This document shows positions 23,827 through 33,385 of a DNA stretch of 64,000 nt, in pieces (position 1 is the first letter of the stretch; every line of letters starts with the position of its first letter). The position numbers and the translations under genes were made by a program. This DNA comes from Owenia fusiformis (Eukaryota; Annelida; Polychaeta; Sabellida; Oweniidae), in NCBI GenBank assembly GCA_903813345.2, contig CAIIXF020000002.1, forward strand, positions 31,180,926 to 31,244,925. The letters are read 5' to 3'. The notes below the pieces were generated by a model. It was not told where the DNA came from and searched no databases. It worked only from the letters and a program-made list of their open reading frames with translations.

Positions 23827-24530
23827 TTTTTTTTTTAAATGGTAGTTATTTACATCATTTATACATTTATGTTGAGCAGAAAGCTCTAACACCTTACATT
23901 ATTATCGCTTTAATCTGGAAACGCTGGAACCAATGAGATTCCGTTTACATATTCTTTGTATAAATATATAAATAAAAAAAAAAAAAAAAAAAAAAATCCG
24001 TTTACAAAAATCAATTTGTGTATTTGTAGCAAAATTTTACTTAATGCTGCTATTTTGTCGCCTGTGTCTTCATCAGCGTCGCGGGGGTCACATACTGAGT
24101 CGTACATGGTCATACCTTTGCAGACAGCATCACAGCAGCATTGAAAGAGTAAATGATTTACTGTATCTTTAATAAATTTCCGCATTTTTCACATAAATGA
24201 TTGGTTTCTTTGTCTTCAGGAAGTGCTACTAGTTTCGCTAGTGTGTAACAGTATTCTAATAGATGCGGGTGTTTTTGACCAGTAGTCCATATGATATTGT
24301 TAGATAATTCGACTTTGGTCAACCTTAGTGTGCTTATGCTAGCTTCAACTTGTATTTGAACGTTATTTTTACAAATCAATTTCCATAGTTTTGTTGGGGG
24401 AAAGTACCCGTCATCTAAAAATCTTTCTAAGTATTCATTTAGACTGTACTTCTGAAGTATGTTTTGGATGTCTGGTATAAAACCTTTTTGTTGTGAGTAC
24501 TATCCATACACTTAAGCTTATTTTAGGGGA
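23827..24530 (-). pseudogene. 3' end of a non-LTR retrotransposon (C-terminal cysteine region and A-tail)
   Basis: On the minus strand the translation contains GFIPDIQNILQKYSLNEYLE, then DDGYFPPTKLWK, HPHLLEYCYTLAKLVALPED, and a Cys/His cluster (HLCEKCGN ... DTVNHLLFQCC) typical of the C-terminal region of Jockey/CR1-type LINE ORF2 proteins. One frameshift separates the two halves of the cluster. The frame ends with NGISLVPAFPD, then a short 3' UTR and an A-run (minus strand, 23827-23836). The upstream RT is missing, as in 5'-truncated copies. A short poly(A) insertion at 23950-23996 splits its last codons. Confidence 0.65.
23940..24006 (+). mobile_element. tiny poly(A) retro-insertion with 10 bp target duplication
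   Basis: TCCGTTTACA occurs at 23940-23949 and again at 23997-24006, and between them lie 47 bp ending in ~23 A. This is the signature of target-primed reverse transcription of a severely 5'-truncated transcript. Removing it restores the last codons of the LINE fragment on the other strand (VNGISLVP). Confidence 0.65.
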
Positions 24531-24681
24531 GTACAAGTTTCTTTTAACTTCATTCTATATTCTGTATAATATTTAAAAGTTTATAAAAGGTATTCCTTTC
24601 AAATAGTGCACTCTGTGATGCTATATTGTTTTTTATGTGAGGCGCATCCTATAACGTTTGATTAATCCAAGTTTTTATGTG

Positions 24682-25089
24682 CACGCGGTCCTAACTTCGA
24701 CCGTTAATTTGAATTTTTGAACTACCGGATGTTTGAAAGTCAAGGATTATGAGTCTCATACTGCACCGTTTTTCTTCAAACTTGTTCCATTCAAAGCATA
24801 ACAAAAATCCCTTTCTGATGGTACATTATTCTCTTAATAAGAGACCCTATTTCCAGCGGCATTTTGGTCCCCAGCTGTAAGAAGGCCTTCCAACAGCTGG
24901 GGACCGAAACGCTGCGTGAACGAGGGACTCTTTACAATCAAGTAATGCACCGACAGAAAGGCAATTTTGTTTTGCTTTTAATGGTATAAGTTTGAAGAAA
25001 AACGGTGCAGTATGAGACTCGCAATCCTTGATTTTCAAGCACCTGGTAGGTCAAAAATTCAAATTAACGGTCGAAGTTAGTACCGCGTG
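24682..25089. mobile_element. 408 bp palindromic fold-back element
   Basis: The ends are CACGCGGT and ACCGCGTG, and the two halves are reverse complementary along nearly the full length. Shared blocks are CTAACTTCGACCGTTAATTT, CATACTGCACCGTTTTTCTT and CCCCAGCTGT. ATGTG flanks both sides (24677-24681 and 25090-25094), a likely 5 bp target duplication. The element at 49972-50728 is related. No coding capacity. Confidence 0.8.
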
Positions 25090-25810
25090 ATGTGGAGAAT
25101 TAGGTTTTTTGAGTGCATTTTATACAGTACCACATAATAAGCGAGGAATATACTATACTGAAGAAGTTGTTATATCAGTTACGATTTATGTGTGAGGTAT
25201 TCGTGTTTGTGAGTATATTCATGAGGCTATTATGTTTTTGATTTTTCATGTGAGATGTTACTTTTTTGCGAATGCATTATGTTAGGCAATATTACCTGTG
25301 ATTTATAAACGAATTATTAGTTCTATATAAGAGCTTTCATGAGAGGATTGGTTTCTGAGAGTGAATCCAAATGCTATAGTCACTGATTTTTATTTGAGGT
25401 ATTTTGTTTTGTTTAATGAACAGTGTTCCTTTTTGTAAAATAATTTCTGGATTTTGCGACCGTTTAAGTTTATGTACTCGAGATGCTGAAGGATGTGGGG
25501 ATTATTTTAGGCATTGTCAATTAAATTGCTAAAACTGAAGGCTTTAGGTTTGCAGTGGGATGCTGACCCTTTTAAACGTTAAACGAATTATAATATCTAT
25601 TTCAAAGCATTAAGACCAAATTCTAAATATTGTATATCTAATATACTATTAGTATTGTTATGAGTATTGGCTCACAATTTGTATTTTGATTCAATTTGTG
25701 TTGTAATGACTCTGGGAATGATGTTTATACTTAGCTCGTGGGTCGGGAGGGGTTGACTTTGGGATTGCTAGGGTTTCTTATGTCACCACCAAGAGTGGTA
25801 TGACAATTAT
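25090..25810. other. intron 1 DNA, unassigned
   Basis: AT-rich with no gene. At the right end (25775-25800) GTCACCACCAAGAGTGGTATGAC resembles the palindromic start of the repeats at 4190 and 49499. Confidence 0.4.
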
Positions 25811-25976
25811 TATCGTATAATCTGTAAAATGAAGCCCTCTGATTGGTCAGTTCTTGTGCTGTACCAATCTGTATTGCTACTGAGATTGTCCCCATTGATC
25901 ATCTCCATCGCAATACAGAAAATATTGTTACGGTGGGGACATTCTCAGTAGCAATACAGAGGATCACACGATAAAA
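25811..25976. repeat. hairpin mini-element
   Basis: The arms CTGTATTGCTACTGAGATTG and its complement (25868-25962) give a stem of about 25 bp, with weaker outer pairing (TATCGT...ACGATA). Confidence 0.7.
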
Positions 25977-25984
25977 ACTTTATA

Positions 25985-26116
25985 GAATGATTTGAAGTGC
26001 AATACCAGTGCAGGATATAATCTGTCTCGATATTGTGTATTGGGACTCGACTTCGTCTCGTTTCAATACGAAATTTCTCGAGCAGAATATATCCTGTATT
26101 GCACTTCAAATCATTC
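25985..26116. repeat. hairpin mini-element
   Basis: GAATGATTTGAAGTGCAATA at the left pairs with TATTGCACTTCAAATCATTC at the right, a perfect 20 bp outer stem. Inner pairing continues to a tip GGACTCGACTTCGTCTCGTT. Confidence 0.8.
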
Positions 26117-27228
26117 AATAACTTATATTGTTATAGTTTCCAACATAAAGTCCATTGACAGTACATATTCGGCGTTCGGTGTATGTAACGAATATGCGTT
26201 GGCATTTTGCATGTTAATGCTTTGATATTCCCTTATATTAGTATACTCTTGAACACATTCCATTTGTTGCTGTGCCTTTTCCATTTCCACTTGTGCGTTC
26301 ATGTTTTGTTACTTCAGAATTCTGATTTTTTATTAATGTGTAACAAACAGTATAATATAACAACAATTATATTTGTCACTGCGATGCATTACATTGATTC
26401 ATTTTTACATTATTGCCGACATTTCTCAAAGATCCATGTAGTCAATCAAATGTTGAAGATATGGTCCTTATATAAGCAACCAATTCATGTTCAACCATAT
26501 GCAACAATTTTCAATCGCAGACGGTATTAGACAAGGAAGAACAACGAGTCTCCCTTTATTGGCAATTGACCCCTGAATACGGCTGTCCATATCTCAAAAT
26601 GTATTACAACTAATTTAGTAAAAAACTGACATAGTATAACCATATGTTATTCACAGGTAATAAAGGTGACAACATATTGATTGCTTCACCAATATCTCCA
26701 AAACGACATGAAATGTTGAAACCTTGATTTTTTATATATAAGGTATTTCGAGGAACACATACCGCAAAATTATAGCCAAGAAACTTGATGTATATATTAA
26801 AAATATTTTCATGTGATTTTCTTTTAATGTTTGTACTTTAAATTATAAAAAAATACGAAAAACGTTTTACACGTTTTTTGACCCCTGATAATGACATGCA
26901 TTATTCGGCCTAAAAGCCCGCCGTATTTATCACGGCTATACAAAAATAAAACGCGGGACACATGTAGGTATCTAAATATAAGCTCAAATATCATTATGCA
27001 TATATGGTGCCACCAACTCCTTAATTAGACGTCCTAGAAATTTCATACCGTGGACTATCATGGGGGGAGTTAAGTTCTAAATATTTCAAAATGACTATGG
27101 AATATATGGAGGTCTGATTCGAGAACGATGGAGTCAAAAGAATCTGCAAATGTTTGATGCTCATTTCTGGATACATGAATTATAGAAATTCCAAAATAGA
27201 ATACTGTATTTTACTGTTGCCTTTTATA
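26117..27228. other. intron 1 DNA, unassigned
   Basis: Short open frames near 26207-26530 have no recognisable content. The part 26860-27060 is inversely similar to 21930-22140. Confidence 0.4.
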
Positions 27229-27232
27229 ATAT
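27229..27232. repeat. target-site duplication (left)
   Basis: ATAT immediately before the terminal TGTAACGAA of the retrotransposon, matched by ATAT at 45911-45914. Four bases is normal for Ty3/Gypsy integrases. Confidence 0.75.
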
Positions 27233-27740
27233 TGTAACGAACGGCTCCAACCTCCGTGGTAGTGTGTGTTTGGTGTTATGATTTGGGAAGTTGGGGGTTT
27301 CGTTTGTTTATAAAGGGGTGAGACGTCTTTGGGCGTGTCGGGGTCGGTTGACACTTTTACTGCAACCGAGTCTACTGCCTCTAAATAATAATGACAAACA
27401 CAGTAATTCAGTTTACTTATGAAAAGAAATTAGCTCTATTTAGGCTGTTATTAGCCCACGAAGTGTTACAAAAATAAATCGAGAATGTCTCTAGCTTTGT
27501 ATTGATTGTATCTCTAATGTATCAAGTATCTTGCATCCAATGTCTATATCTGCTTCAATAATGTCTATGAGTATATGGGTCTCTATATCTCTCCAAATGT
27601 CTATGGCCGTGTCTGATTCTCTGTGTCTGGCTGGTTTCCTGTTATAAAGGTCTCTTACTCTGTATCTGTTCCTCTCAATAATAAAGTTCTCTACTCGATG
27701 AACCTGAAATTACAATCCCTGGAAAGACAGGTCTGGAACA

Positions 27741-29537
27741 GAAGCTCTGAAATAGAATGCCTACAAAGCAAACTCTGAAATATAATGCCTACAAAGCAAA
27801 TTCTGAAATAGAATGCCTACAAAGCAAACTCTGAAATGGAATGCCTACAAAGCAAACCCTGAAAATATATAGAAGGCAAACCCTGGAAATATATAGAAAG
27901 TACACTCTGAAATAGAATGCCTACAAAGCAAATTCTGAAATGGAATGCCTGAAAAGCAAACTCTGAAATGGAATGCCTACAAAGCAAACTCTGAAATGGA
28001 ATGCCTACAAAGCAAACTCTGAAATGGAATGCCTACAAATCAAACCCTGAACTGGAATGCCTACAAAGCAAACTCTGAAATGGAATGCCTACAAAGCAAA
28101 CCCTGAAAGGTAGAAGGCAAACCCTGAAAATATATAGAAGGCAAACCCTGGAAATATATAGAAAGTAAACTCTGAAATGGAATGCCTACAAAGCAAACTC
28201 TGAAATGGTAGAAGGCAAACCCTGGAAATATATAGAAAGTAAACTCTGAAATAGAATGCCTACAAAGCAATCTCTGAAATGGAATGCCTACAAAGCAAAC
28301 CCTGAAAGGTAAAAGGCAAACTCTGAAATGGAATGCCTACAAAACAAACCCTGAAAGGTAGAATGCCTACAAAGCAAACTCTGAAATGGAATGCCTACAA
28401 AGCAAACCCTGAAATGGTAGAAGGCAAACCCTGGAAATATATAGAAAGTAAACTCTGAAATAGAATGCCTACAAAATAATCTCTGAAATGGAATGCCTAC
28501 AAAGCAAACTCTGAAATGAAGAAGGCAAACCCTGAAAATATATAGAAGGCAAACTCTGAAATGGAATGCCTACAAAGCAAACTCTGAAATAGAATGCCTA
28601 CAAAGCAAACTCTGAAATAGAATGCCTACAAAGCAAACCCTGAAAGGTAGAAGGCAAACCCTGAAAATATATAGAAGGCAAACCCTGGAAATATATAGAA
28701 AGTAAACTCTGAAATGGAATGCCTACAAAGCAAACCCTGAAATGGAATGCCTAAAAAGTAATCCCTGAAATGGAATGCCTACAAAGCAAACTCTGAAATG
28801 AAGAAGGCAAACCCTGAAAATATATAGAAAGCAAACTCTGAAATGGAATGCCTAGAAAGCAAACTCTGAAATAGAATGCCTACAAAGCAAACTCTGAAAT
28901 GGAATGCCTACAAAGCAAACTCTGAAATGGAATGCCTACAAAGCAAACCCTGAAAGGTAGAAGGCAAACCCTGAAAATATATAGAAGGCAAACCCTGGAA
29001 ATATATAGAAAGTAAACTCTGAAATGGAATGCCTACAAAGCAAACTCTGAAATGGTAGAAGGCAAACCCTGGAAATATATAGAAAGTAAACTCTGAAATA
29101 GAATGCCTACAAAGCAATCTCTGAAATGGAATGCCTACAAAGCAAACCCTGAAAGGTAGAATGCCTACAAAGCAAACTCTGAAATGGAATGCCTACAAAG
29201 CAAACCCTGAAAGGTAGAATGCCTACAAAGCAATCTCTGAAATAGAATGCCTGAAAAGCAACTCTGAAATGGAATGCCTACAAAACAAACCCTGAAAGGT
29301 AGAATGCCTACAAAGCAAACTTGGTTGTCAATCAAAGTCGGTCACCACCTCTGGAAATACACAAAAGTCCTGAAAATATATAAAAGGCAAACTCTGAAAT
29401 GGAATGCCTACAAAACAAACCCTGAAAGGTAGAATGCCTACAAAGCAAACTCTGAAATAGAATGCCTACAAAGCAAACTCTGAAATGGAATGCCTACAAA
29501 GCAAACCCTGAAAGGTAGAATGCCTACAAAGCAAACT
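27741..29537 (-). repeat. LTR tandem array of ~28 bp units (3' LTR copy)
   Basis: Dozens of units of CTCTGAAATGGAATGCCTAC-AAAGCAAA alternate with variants CCCTGAAAATATATAGAAGG and AAAGGTAGAAGG. On the element's sense strand every unit contains TTTCAG preceded by a T-rich stretch, resembling a 3' splice site. The short identical frames on the minus strand here (69 codons) are products of the repeat. Confidence 0.85.
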
Positions 29538-29704
29538 TGGTTGTCAATCAAAGTCGGTCACCACCTCTGGAAATACACAAAAGTCCTGAAAATACACCAA
29601 ATTCTCGGCAATTGCACAGACTCTGGATCACCTCTAGAATCTTACAAATACTCCCAAGATCCGGATCAGCACCTAAAAATACACAGTCTGTGTGAATACT
29701 CCTA

Positions 29705-30140
29705 GTCCAGACAGCATCTGAAAATACACAAAGTCTCTGCTCTGTAAATACACCTGGTCCTGACAGCTCCTGAAAATACACAAAGTCTCTGCTCATACAA
29801 TGAGTCTGGACAGCATCTGAAAATATACAAAGTCTCTACTTTGCAAATACACCTGATCCGGACAGCTCCTGAAAATACACAAGGTCTCTGCTCATACAAT
29901 GAGTCTGGACAGCATCTGAAAATATACAAAGTCTCTACTTTGCAAATACACCTGGTCCGGACAGCTCCTGAAAATACACAAGGTCTCTGCTCATACAATG
30001 AGTCTGGACAGCATCTGAAAATATACAAAGTCTCTGCTTTGTAAATACCTCTGGTCCGGACAGCTCCTGAAAATATACACTGTCTACACAACTACACCTG
30101 GTCTGGAAAACATCTGAAAATATACACAAAGTCTCTGCTC
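29705..30140 (-). repeat. LTR tandem array of ~92 bp units (3' LTR copy)
   Basis: Three to four near-identical ~92 bp units contain CTCATACAATGAGTCTGGAC, CATCTGAAAATATACAAAGT and GGACAGCTCCTGAAAATACA. As in the first array, the sense strand reads ATTTTCAG once or twice per unit. Confidence 0.85.
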
Positions 30141-31296
30141 TGCATACTCTTGATCCGGATCACATCTGAAAATACAAAGTCCTGAAAGTATATGCCAACT
30201 GGATTGCATCTGCAGACCTCGGAATCTCTGAAAGAACAGCTTGATTCATCTGCAGGGTTTACCTGAGAGCAACAACAATCGAGAACACACCTGAAAATAT
30301 ACAAAGTCTGTGCAACTCAGCAAAATCTGGATCACCTCTGAAAATAAACCAACTCCAGTTCACATCTGAAAATATACAAAGTGCTGAAAACAAATAAAAT
30401 CCCTAAAATAAATCAAAGTTCCAAACCAAAGTCAATTGAAATAAGTTGAAGTTAAATTCCACTAACAATTGTTATCCAAAATATATCTCCATAGAAGTAT
30501 TTCTATTCCAAAGTAAGATAATTTCAAAGTACCTGCGATCAAATCTCTTGATTGAAATCACTTGAATTTGAAAGAACTCAATTCCACAATTCTAAAAGTA
30601 TTGACTCGTTCCTCAAACGTATGTACTGAACCTGAAAGAAAGACTGAGCTAAGCTCACTGCTTCCCGCCTTATATAGTCCCTGTAACAAAATAGTTCGCC
30701 TTCCGCGGTAGGAAAATATCACTCCGCCGGTCATCCAAGTGTTTTGGGCTAAAAACATATAATTTTACAGTGGCGGGGATAGATTGGAACGATAAATAAC
30801 TCTAGAATGTTTTTATAAAAGATAGGAGCTTGAATAATGTCGATAAACTGCAAAATATGAGCAAAATTACCAACCGGAAGTTAAATTCGAAACGTTTTCA
30901 AGTCGAAATCTGACGAAGCAATTCCCTTTAATTTCTAACAAATGATAAAGATTTGGACCTTGAAAGGTATCTAATTCAACACTCTACACCTCTAACTTGG
31001 TCTAGGACGGCTAAAAGTGAAGTAACTTAGCTTATGTGTTGAGAAATCGAAGGGTGAAGATATAAATTGAACTCGTTCCTTATATGGGCAAATCTAATAT
31101 GGCAGCCTCCATTACGTCGCCAAAATTAACTCCAATTTATGAAAAATGAATAAAATTTCTGTAAAGCCTAACAATCTACTGTAATTATCGTCTAAAGGGA
31201 CAATATGTGAAATCTGGCAGGTAAGTACCACTCAATCAATCACACATAGGGATGAACTGGTTTAGCATCGAATGCCTGACTGGAAATTTCGTTACA

Positions 31297-31311
31297 CATC
31301 TCCCCTCTTTT
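31297..31311 (-). promoter_or_regulatory. polypurine tract
   Basis: Reads AAAAGAGGGGAGATG on the minus strand directly before the 3' LTR's TGTAACG. It primes plus-strand DNA synthesis in LTR elements. The ~415 bp between it and ORF2 (31312-31727) shows no gene. Confidence 0.85.
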
Positions 31312-31727
31312 ACATTTGGTGTGATAACACCAATGGAAAACCCCAAAAAAAAAATAAAAAACGAAATTTCACAAAAATATAACTCTATTATCTAAGTATC
31401 TTAAAGGATACAGTAAAACGCTCTAAAATGAACTATGATGCAATATTTTCGTTGCATCTCTTCTAACGAGTACTAGGTAAGTATCAAAACTCAAAGTTCA
31501 GCGTATAAAAAATATATGAATCCACTGCTTTCTCATATCTTAACTCTGTGGATAGTATCTGTATGTAAATTATTTTATATGATTCTATGAAAATATCTCT
31601 ATATATGATCTCTCTTTTAATTATCCTCACTGTCCCATGCAGCTATGTTTTGTAATATATATGTCTATTGCTCTCGTTGTAATATGAATCACCATAAATC
31701 ACTGTGTAAAGTTCTTTGCTAAGGGTT

Positions 31728-32987
31728 TTACTGTCCATACCGTGTCACCCAATGGCAGTCCTCGATGACCTCTCCTGTGCGAGAATAATATCTGAAGACC
31801 AATTCCATCTTTATGGGTCGTTTCGGGGTGCCCTTCATAATGATTGTGCTGTCAGACTCCGGTGACAGTTCTTCTGGGGATTGTACTGGTCGGGGGGAAG
31901 CCAGTCTCTTCCCCCTTTTGTTCTTCTTGCTCTTCCTGGCCCTTTTTGTCTTCGGCTTGAAGGAAGGTGACCCACAATCCGGCCCTATCGCGACTTCTAC
32001 CCATTTGTTTCCTTTATACGTTTTGGTTTTCTTGCTTCCTTTGCCTTTAGACTTAAGCAGGGAGGTTTTCTGTTGGGTCGCCGCTTTGGGTAGGGAGGCT
32101 GCAAGAAGAAAGGTCCTCATTGGGGAGGGGTTTCCCGCAGCTTCCAGAATCACTTTACGGGGAGGTGTCATGACAGATTCTTTGGTTTTGGATTTGGCTT
32201 TTATGGTAAACATGCTCTTCAGAGATTTGGGACTCGTCCGTCCAAAGATAAAGGGTTCACTGGACTTTTCCGTCACGGCTCTGGGTTCAGGGGTTTTCTT
32301 TAATTTGGTACTTTTGGGACTGGACTTGGGAGTGGTTTTCTTGGGGGTTGTAGATCTGGGTTTGGGAGTCGCAGATTTCTTTGTTGAAGCGTGGTCAAGA
32401 TTCATGGGTTTTCTTCCAGGGGTGGCATTCTTGCAAGTTTTAGGGCTAAGCTTTTGTTTTGAAGTTTTAGGGGTGGCCTTTCCCTTAGTTACTGTGGAGC
32501 TCGGCTTGAGTTTGGAAACTTTAGGAGGGGACTTCTTCATAGGGCTGGGAGGTTTTGGACTGGATTTCTTCACGGGTGTCTTAGAGAGGGGCCCCTTCAT
32601 AGGGCTGGCAGGTTTTGGGCTACATTTCTTCACTGGAGTCTTAGAGAGGGGCCTCGCGCTTGAGCTGGGTTTGGGGCTAGAGTCCATCATTAGTCGCTGA
32701 GGAGGGGGTGGGGATTTTTTCAACAGCCCTAGCTGTTCCTGCCTTCTCTTCCTCATGATATCATCGGCCACCTTCCTAGCTTTTGCCATGGCGGGTGTTG
32801 GTGCCTGAGGGCTCTTTTCCACAACATCTAATGGGACATTATGAATGATTTGTGGCTTGCCGAAAATGAAAATATCCTCTTCATCGCTAGTACTGGCATA
32901 TCTCTCAAATTTCCCTTTCTTCGGCGGGGATGGGGACTTCTGTGAGGGTTCTTTGTCCCATCTGCTCTTTCTTTTCTTGGTCTCCAT
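31728..32987 (-). CDS. ORF2: lysine/serine/proline-rich histone H1-like basic protein of the retrotransposon
   Basis: 419 residues from METKKRKSRWDKEPS. The upstream in-frame ATG (33023) is less likely because a splice acceptor consensus lies between the two. Residues ~75-350 are built from SPK, TPKK and KTP repeats, including two near-copies of PLSKTPVKK, like histone H1 tails, and could bind nucleic acid. The words FIFG(K/R) occur twice (about residues 40 and 250). No signal peptide, membrane segment or cysteine pattern is present, so it is not an envelope protein. The last ~26 residues (MELVFRYYSRTGEV...) resemble the polyprotein's tail (SELILKKYYRIQRD...). It follows pol and precedes the polypurine tract, the place of env-like genes in other Ty3/Gypsy elements. 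The role is unknown; genome packaging, nuclear retention or chromatin targeting are guesses. Confidence 0.75.
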   Translation of the reverse strand: METKKRKSRWDKEPSQKSPSPPKKGKFERYASTSDEEDIFIFGKPQIIHNVPLDVVEKSPQAPTPAMAKARKVADDIMRKRRQEQLGLLKKSPPPPQRLMMDSSPKPSSSARPLSKTPVKKCSPKPASPMKGPLSKTPVKKSSPKPPSPMKKSPPKVSKLKPSSTVTKGKATPKTSKQKLSPKTCKNATPGRKPMNLDHASTKKSATPKPRSTTPKKTTPKSSPKSTKLKKTPEPRAVTEKSSEPFIFGRTSPKSLKSMFTIKAKSKTKESVMTPPRKVILEAAGNPSPMRTFLLAASLPKAATQQKTSLLKSKGKGSKKTKTYKGNKWVEVAIGPDCGSPSFKPKTKRARKSKKNKRGKRLASPRPVQSPEELSPESDSTIIMKGTPKRPIKMELVFRYYSRTGEVIEDCHWVTRYGQ

Positions 32988-33004
32988 CCTGAAAGCACAC
33001 AAAA
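32988..33004 (-). promoter_or_regulatory. 3' splice site just before ORF2
   Basis: Minus strand reads TTTTTGTGTGCTTTCAG|GATG, a long pyrimidine-rich tract and CAG, with the ORF2 ATG starting one base into the exon. This suggests that ORF2 is made from a spliced subgenomic RNA. Confidence 0.6.
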
Positions 33005-33059
33005 AGAAACCAAACTCAATCAATTGAATCTAACTCTATTTTCTGAAATGATACTATCC

Positions 33060-33385
33060 CGAAGTTCTCTCTCCCTCATGTTAACTGAAAAAGAACAAAA
33101 TCTGAAAATACAAAACATTATTAAACACCCACTCTATCCTTTCTAGATCTATGTTATGACTGCTTCTCTCTCTGTGGATGATCCAGGTTATGGTCAAGAA
33201 ATCAATTACATCTAACTGTCTTTTTTCTGTACTGATTCTATCTAGTAATACTCTCTCAATGACGCTAACTGAAATGAACAAAAACAAAAATGCGAAACAA
33301 CATTATTAAACACCCACTCTCTTCTATCTGGATCTGTGTTTACTACTTTTTCTCTGTCTGTGGAGGATCCGAGTTATGGTCAACA
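33060..33385 (-). repeat. tandem ~180 bp duplication covering the end of gag-pol
   Basis: 33061-33197 and 33240-33382 are diverged copies. Both contain CATTATTAAACACCCACTCT, TCTCT(C/G)TCTGTGGA(T/G)GATCC and TTATGGTCAA. In one copy this encodes the last codons of the polyprotein (VDHNSDPPQTEKK). In the other the equivalent (TWIIHRER) lies beyond the stop. The 3' end of pol was therefore duplicated before ORF2. Confidence 0.75.

Larger units (their letters stand above)
27233..31296 (-). repeat. 3' LTR (4,064 bp)
   Basis: Aligned with the other LTR at a constant offset of 14,614 bases. The only difference I noticed is A at 28139 against G at 42753; I did not check every base. It contains two tandem arrays, and the TATA-like sequence lies near its right (upstream on minus) part. 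Confidence 0.95.

Noticed and set aside
27741-29537. CRISPR-like array of ~28 bp repeats
   Set aside because: Repeats are contiguous without unique spacers, sit inside a eukaryotic LTR, and occur twice because the LTR does.
29702-30091. 129-codon minus-strand frame and the identical 69-codon frames in both LTRs
   Set aside because: They are read through tandem repeat units, with composition repeating at the unit length. No domain is present and the start is arbitrary.
31813-32700. 295-codon plus-strand open frame
   Set aside because: It is antisense to the basic-protein ORF. Its Leu/Phe/Gly-rich composition is what lysine/serine/proline codons give on the other strand. No promoter or homology is visible.
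31728-32987. Envelope gene of an errantivirus-like element
   Set aside because: Position fits, but there is no signal peptide, transmembrane segment, furin-like site or cysteine pattern. The product is strongly basic.
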